Source: CAVSUB01 sp963730995 (GTDB lineage: Bacteria > Acidobacteriota > Vicinamibacteria > Vicinamibacterales > 2-12-FULL-66-21). Taken from it: a stretch of 64,000 bases of DNA. Where the stretch lies: contig CAVSUB010000013.1 of NCBI GenBank assembly GCA_963730995.1, positions 1,178,001 through 1,242,000 on the forward strand. The letters run 5' to 3'. A program made the position numbers and the translations under genes. This document shows positions 60,189-64,000 of the stretch, one piece after another. Within the stretch, counting starts at the first letter, position 1, and every line of letters starts with the position of its first letter. The notes under the pieces are model-generated. The model had not been told where the DNA came from and did not search any database. It worked only from the letters and a program-made list of their open reading frames with translations.

Positions 60189-61537
60189 CTACGTCCTGAG
60201 TTCAGCTCCTGGCTCCTTCCCCACTTCCTCCAGCGCCTCGTCCATCACGCGCGAGCACGCTGTCGGCCTGCGCGATCGAGAGCACGAGCGGCGGCGCGAG
60301 GCGGAGCGCGTTCCGGCCGGCGCCGAGCACGCAGCACGCCGCGCCGGAACATCGCCTGAACGAGCGCGTTCCGCTCCTCGATCGCGCGGACCTTCGTCTG
60401 ACGATCGCGCACCAGCTCGATCGCCGATCATCAGCCCCTTGCCGCGCACGTCGCCGATCAACGGATGCTTGTCCTGCAGCGCGCGGATGCCGTCCATCAG
60501 GTGCGCGCCGACGGCCGCGGCGTTCGCGACGAGCGACTCCTTCAGCAGCTTGATCGTCGCGTTCGCGGCGGCGCAGGCCACGGGATTGCCGCCGAACGTG
60601 CTCGCGTGCGCGCCGGGCGGCCACGTCATCACGTCGGCACGCGCGCACGTGACGCCCAGCGGCAGGCCCGACGCGATGCCCTTCGCGATGTTGACGATGT
60701 CGGCCTTCAGACCGAAGTGCTCCGACGCGAACATCTTCCCGGTCCGGCCCATGCCGGACTGCACTTCGTCCACGACCAGCAGGATCCCGTGCCGGGTGGT
60801 CAGCTCGCGCAGGCCCTGCAGGAACGCCGGCGGCGGGACGATGTAGCCGCCTTCGCCCTGAATCGGCTCGACGACGATCGCGGCGATCTCGTCGGGCGCC
60901 GCGAGGTGCACGAAGATCTGCTCGGTGATGAAGGACAGGCACTGCGCCGCGCACGCGTCGGCGCTGCCGTCGAAGCGGTAGGGATCGGGATACGGCGCGT
61001 GGTACACGCCCGGCATGAACGGACCGAAGCCGCGCCGCTGGATCGCCTTGCTCGCGGTCAGCGACAGCGAGCCGAGCGATCGTCCGTGGAACGCGCCGAG
61101 AAACGCGATGATCCCCTGCCGCTTCGTGAAATACCGCGACAGCTTGATCGCCGCCTCGGTCGTCTCGGTCCCTGAGTTCGCGAAGAACGTCCGGACGTCG
61201 CCGTCGATCGGCGCGATGGACGCGAGCTCCTCGGCGAGCCGCACCTGCGGCTCGTAGTAGAAGTCCGTCCCCGACATGTGGATGAACTTCTGCGCCTGCT
61301 CGGTGATCGCGCGGACGACGTCCGGGATGCGAGACGCCGGTCGAGTTGACCGCGATGCCCGGCCGCGCAATCGAGGAAGCGGTTGCCGTCGACGTCCTCG
61401 ACGACCGCGCCCTCGCCGCGCGCGATCACGAACGGATAGTCGCGCGTGTAGGACGGCGACACGTACCGGCTGTCGCGCTCGATGATCGCCTTGGCCTTCG
61501 GGCCGGGCAGCGGGGTCTTGATATCGGGGGCGTCCAT
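60189..61537 (-). CDS. Class-III PLP aminotransferase (GABA/ornithine type), frameshifted
   Basis: From the ATG at 61537 (MDAPDIKTPLPGPKAKAIIE), about 450 residues after correcting shifts near 61330-61365 and near 60380-60420 and 60310. FANSGTETTEAAIKLSRYFT (PLP phosphate site), VVEPIQGEGGYIVPP, LLVVDEVQSGMGRTGKMFAS and VNIAKGIASGLPLG with the PLP-Lys are all present, as is TFGGNPVACAAA. The sequence fits 4-aminobutyrate or related omega-aminotransferases. The breaks are best explained by sequence error because every active-site block is intact. Confidence 0.82.
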
Positions 61538-61556
61538 CAGATGATTCTTGCTTTCG

Positions 61557-61690
61557 GCTTCCCGCTTCCCGCTTCGCAGCGCCCGGCTTCCAGCGGCCTG
61601 AACCGGTCGCCAACGTCGGGCCTGAATGCTCAATTCGAGGCCTCGGCCAATAGCTGGAAGCCGGCAGCTGGGAGCCGGAAGCCTCAGCCG
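61557..61690. repeat. GGCTTCC/AGCTGGAAGCCGG repeat region
   Basis: CGGCTTCCCGCTTCCCGCTT and CCGGCTTCCAGC on the left; AGCTGGAAGCCGGCAGCTGG and GAGCCGGAAGCC on the right. This gives inverted complementarity over the gap between cysS and the aminotransferase. Related in style to the AGCTGA family. Confidence 0.55.
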
Positions 61691-61697
61691 TCAGTTC

Positions 61698-63131
61698 CTA
61701 CTTCCTCTTCCACCTCGTGACCGCGCCGGAGTCCTCGAGCATGATGCCGCGCGCGTCGAGATCCTTGCGGATGCGATCGGCTTCGGCGAAGTTGCGCGCC
61801 AGCCGCGCCGCGCGCCGGGCCTCGATCAGGCTGCTCGATCTCCTCGATCGGCACCGGCGGCTGCTCGTCTTCCTGCTGCCGGAGCGACAGCACGCCGAGC
61901 ACCTGGTCGAACTCCGCGAACGTCTCGCGCACGGCCGCCGCGTCCGCCTGCGCTCAGCTCGCCGGCGTCGATCGACGAGTTCAGCGCGCGGACGAGGTCG
62001 AACATCACGCCGATGCCGGCGGCGGTGTTCAGGTCGGCAGCGATGTGCGCCGCGGAAAGCGTCGCGCGCTTCCGCGAGCCGCGTCGCGACCTGATCGTGC
62101 TGCGGCCCGGCGGGCAGCGTGTCGAGCCGCGCCAGGAAGTCGGTCAGCCGCTTGAGCGACTCCTCGGCCTGCGACATCGCGGTCCACGAGAACTTCAGCT
62201 GCTTCCGGTAGTGCACGCCGAGATACAGGTAGCGCAGCGCCGACGGCCGGTAGCCCTGCTCGACGATGTCGGCGAGGTTGAAGACGTTGCCGAGCGACTT
62301 CGACATCTTGTCCGTGCGGCCGGTCGTCCTCCTCGATCATCAGGTGCTCGACGTGCATCCAGAAGCGCGCGAACGTGCTGCCCGGTCGCGCCCTTCGCTC
62401 TGCGCGATCTCGTTCTCGTGATGCGGAAAGATCAGGTCGACGCCGCCGGCGTGGAGGTCGATCGGCGCGCCCGAGCAGGCGCAGCGCCATCGCCGAGCAC
62501 TCGATGTGCCAGCCGGGACGGCCGGCGCCGAAGCCGGGATCCCAGGCCGGCTCGCCGGGCTTGCTCGCCTTCCACAGCACGAAGTCGCGGGCGTCGTCCT
62601 TTTCGTACTTGTCGCTGTCGACGCGCGCGCCGCTCTTGATGCCGGAGTGATCGAGCCGCGCGAGCCGGCCGTACTCGGGAAACGTCGAGATCTTGAAGTA
62701 GATCGATCCGTCGCTCTGATAGGTGTGGCCCGCGCTGCTCGAGCGCGACGATCGTCTCGGCCATCGCCGCGATGTTCTCGCTCGTCGGTGGCCCGCGGCT
62801 GCTGCTCGGGGGTCTCGAGCCCGAGCGCCGCCGCGTCCTCGCGAAACGCCGCGATGTAGCGATCGGTGTACTCGCGCAGCGGCACGCCGGCCTTGTTCGA
62901 TTCGAGGATCGTGCTGTCGTCGACGTCGGTGAAGTTCATCACGTGCCGCACGTCGAAGCCCTCCTGGTACTTGAGCGCCCGGCGCAGGACGTCGACGGCG
63001 ACGAACGTGCGGAAGTTGCCGATGTGGCCGCGCGCGTAGACGGTCAGGCCGCACGAATACATGCGGACCTGGTTGTCGCGGGAGGGCGCGAAGTCTTCTT
63101 CGCGGCGGGTCAGCGTGTTGTAAAGGCGCAT
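61698..63131 (-). CDS. cysS: Cysteinyl-tRNA synthetase, multiple frameshifts
   Basis: Starts at 63131 (MRLYNTLTRREEDFAP) and ends at 61698; about 475 residues once at least five single-base shifts are corrected. Class-I signatures are intact: the HIGH-equivalent CGLTVYARGHIGNFRTF with the zinc Cys, MNFTDVDDSTILESN, GWHIECSAMA, FPHHENEIAQSEG and KMSKSLGN. It charges tRNA-Cys, whose gene is 3 kb away. Cysteinyl-tRNA synthetase is essential, so the breaks almost certainly reflect sequence error, not gene decay. Confidence 0.88.
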
Positions 63132-63249
63132 GAACTGCGGATGGCGCGGCGGTCGAGGCCGTCTATCAGAACGCAACGCGAAATCAGCAGCAGCGGCTCG
63201 GTCGCGTCTGCGGATGAGCCGGGATCCATCGCTGGACCTACGACGCAGG

Positions 63250-63556
63250 CTAGGACGGAGGCCGCCGCGCGTCGGCTGACCGACCGGCGCCGCGGGCACG
63301 AATCAGCAACGCATCGTCGGTCTGACGGAACTCGAACGACGGTCTCCGTCGCTCGCTGCCGTCGGCCGCGGCGACCTCGGACGGCGACCTGGTCGAGCGC
63401 GTCCGCCGCCGCCCGGCCGTCCGGGTCCGTGTCGCCCAGGTAGGCCGCGACCTTCGCGGCCAACTCCTTCACGATCACCTGATACTCGGCCCCGGCGGGA
63501 ACGGAGATCCGCAGGACCAGCGTCGACGCGTCCTGCGCCCCGCTCGATTCGGACAT
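63250..63556 (-). CDS. Small hypothetical protein, one frameshift
   Basis: Starts MSESSGAQDASTLVLRISVP, then GAEYQVIVKELAAKVAAYLG and TDPDGRAAADALDQV. After one shift near 63380 it reads FEFRQTDDALLIRARGAG to a stop at 63250, giving about 100 residues. The alpha/beta pattern resembles small anti-sigma or regulatory ATP-binding-like proteins, but the match is weak. It lies between cysS and ribF. Confidence 0.55.
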
Positions 63557-63565
63557 AGCCAGATT

Positions 63566-64000
63566 CTACAGCGAAATGCGTCCGAACAGCCGGCGCGCGC
63601 TCCGGCAGTCGGCCTCGATCTGCGCGCGCAGCGCGTCGACGTCCGGGAACGCCCGTTCGTCCCGCAGCCGCTGGACGAACGACAGCCGCAGCGTCTGGCC
63701 GTAGAGGTCGCGATCGAGATCGAAGACGTGCGTCTCGACCATCAGCCGGTCGACGTCGCCGAACGTCGGCCGCAGGCCGACATTGGTGATCGACGGCAGC
63801 ACGAGGCCGTCGATCGACGATGCGTGGTCGCGTAGACCCCGGCCGGCGGCAGCAGCTCGTTCGCGGTGTCGAGGTTGGCGGTGGGGAACCCGATCTCCGC
63901 GGCCGCGGCCGGCGCCGCGCGCGACGACGCCGTCGATGAAATAGTGATGTCCGAGCAGCGCGCCCGCCTCGTCCACGCGCCCTTCCTGCACGCAGCCGCC
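63566..64000 (-). CDS. ribF: Riboflavin kinase/FAD synthetase, C-terminal part, frameshifted and cut by edge
   Basis: ALLGHHYFIDGVV, then (other frame) GRGREIGFPTANLDT, and finally PSITNVGLRPTFGDVDRLMV, ETHVFDLDRDLYGQTLRLSF and FVQRLRDERAFPDVDALRAQ. This is the C-terminal riboflavin-kinase domain of RibF. The N-terminal adenylyltransferase part lies beyond the window. Two small shifts (near 63830 and 63920) are needed. Essential flavin pathway, so sequence error is likely. Confidence 0.85.
   Translation of the reverse strand, partial: GGCVQEGRVDEAGALLGHHYFIDGVVARGAGRGRGDRVPHRQPRHRERAAAAGRGLRDHASSIDGLVLPSITNVGLRPTFGDVDRLMVETHVFDLDRDLYGQTLRLSFVQRLRDERAFPDVDALRAQIEADCRSARRLFGRISL

Overview
The window is high-GC bacterial DNA, most likely from the Acidobacteriota (Vicinamibacteria-like). 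This is inferred from gene content and not from a marker gene. The pointers are an ADOP-type duplicated MacB/FtsX permease, an Oar-like TonB receptor with a carboxypeptidase-regulatory N-terminus, two VWFA-related secreted proteins, a CRTAC1/FG-GAP protein with a Tat signal, and many short secreted proteins of unknown function.

Layout. 1-3.1 kb: a truncated secreted amidohydrolase divergent from an S9 peptidase. 3.2-11.9 kb: a minus-strand gene string (VWA lipoprotein, PspA/IM30, substrate-binding protein fused to OmpA, ABC permease, ABC ATPase, membrane coiled-coil protein, classic AAA ATPase, small helical protein). The genes from the OmpA fusion to the AAA ATPase are coupled by start/stop overlaps. 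A block of six 79-80 bp tandem repeats lies inside the string. 12.3-25.2 kb: small secreted or membrane proteins, a GH28-like Tat protein, a NarL-type two-component pair, CRTAC1, an MFS carrier coupled to a TonB receptor, and a GH140-like glycosidase. 25.4-36.9 kb: DoxX, two VWFA-related proteins, the ADOP permease, and a TetR regulator with a near-consensus promoter and palindromic operator in front of a trifunctional LplT-acyltransferase-acyl-ACP synthetase. 37-41.5 kb: two coupled NHL-repeat genes broken by frameshifts, and a dihydroxyacetone kinase pair (dhaK-dhaL) behind collapsed remnants of glpF and glpK. 41.7-48.6 kb: secreted proteins of unknown function, a membrane glycosyltransferase-like protein and a string of four very small genes.

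49.04-58.82 kb is an integrated element of about 9.8 kb bounded by a 45-bp direct repeat of the 3' half of tRNA-Cys. It has a tyrosine integrase, two non-phage cargo genes (a HEPN-like protein and a HExxH protein), an HK97-type portal and capsid with small accessory genes, a nine-copy TGGCAGT array, a RepA-like ATPase, an excisionase-like protein and a MerR-like regulator under a strong promoter/operator. I see no terminase, protease or tail genes, so it looks like a capsid-encoding phage satellite or a reduced prophage.

58.8-64 kb: tRNA-Cys, 2.6 copies of a 189-bp tandem repeat, tRNA-Gly, then a YraN-like gene, a class-III aminotransferase, cysS, a small gene and ribF (cut by the window edge). 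Nearly every gene after 59.6 kb, including cysS, needs frameshift corrections. The same is seen at 37-39.4 kb and in parts of the element. Local sequence error is the simplest explanation for the housekeeping genes, so broken genes elsewhere should be read with that in mind.
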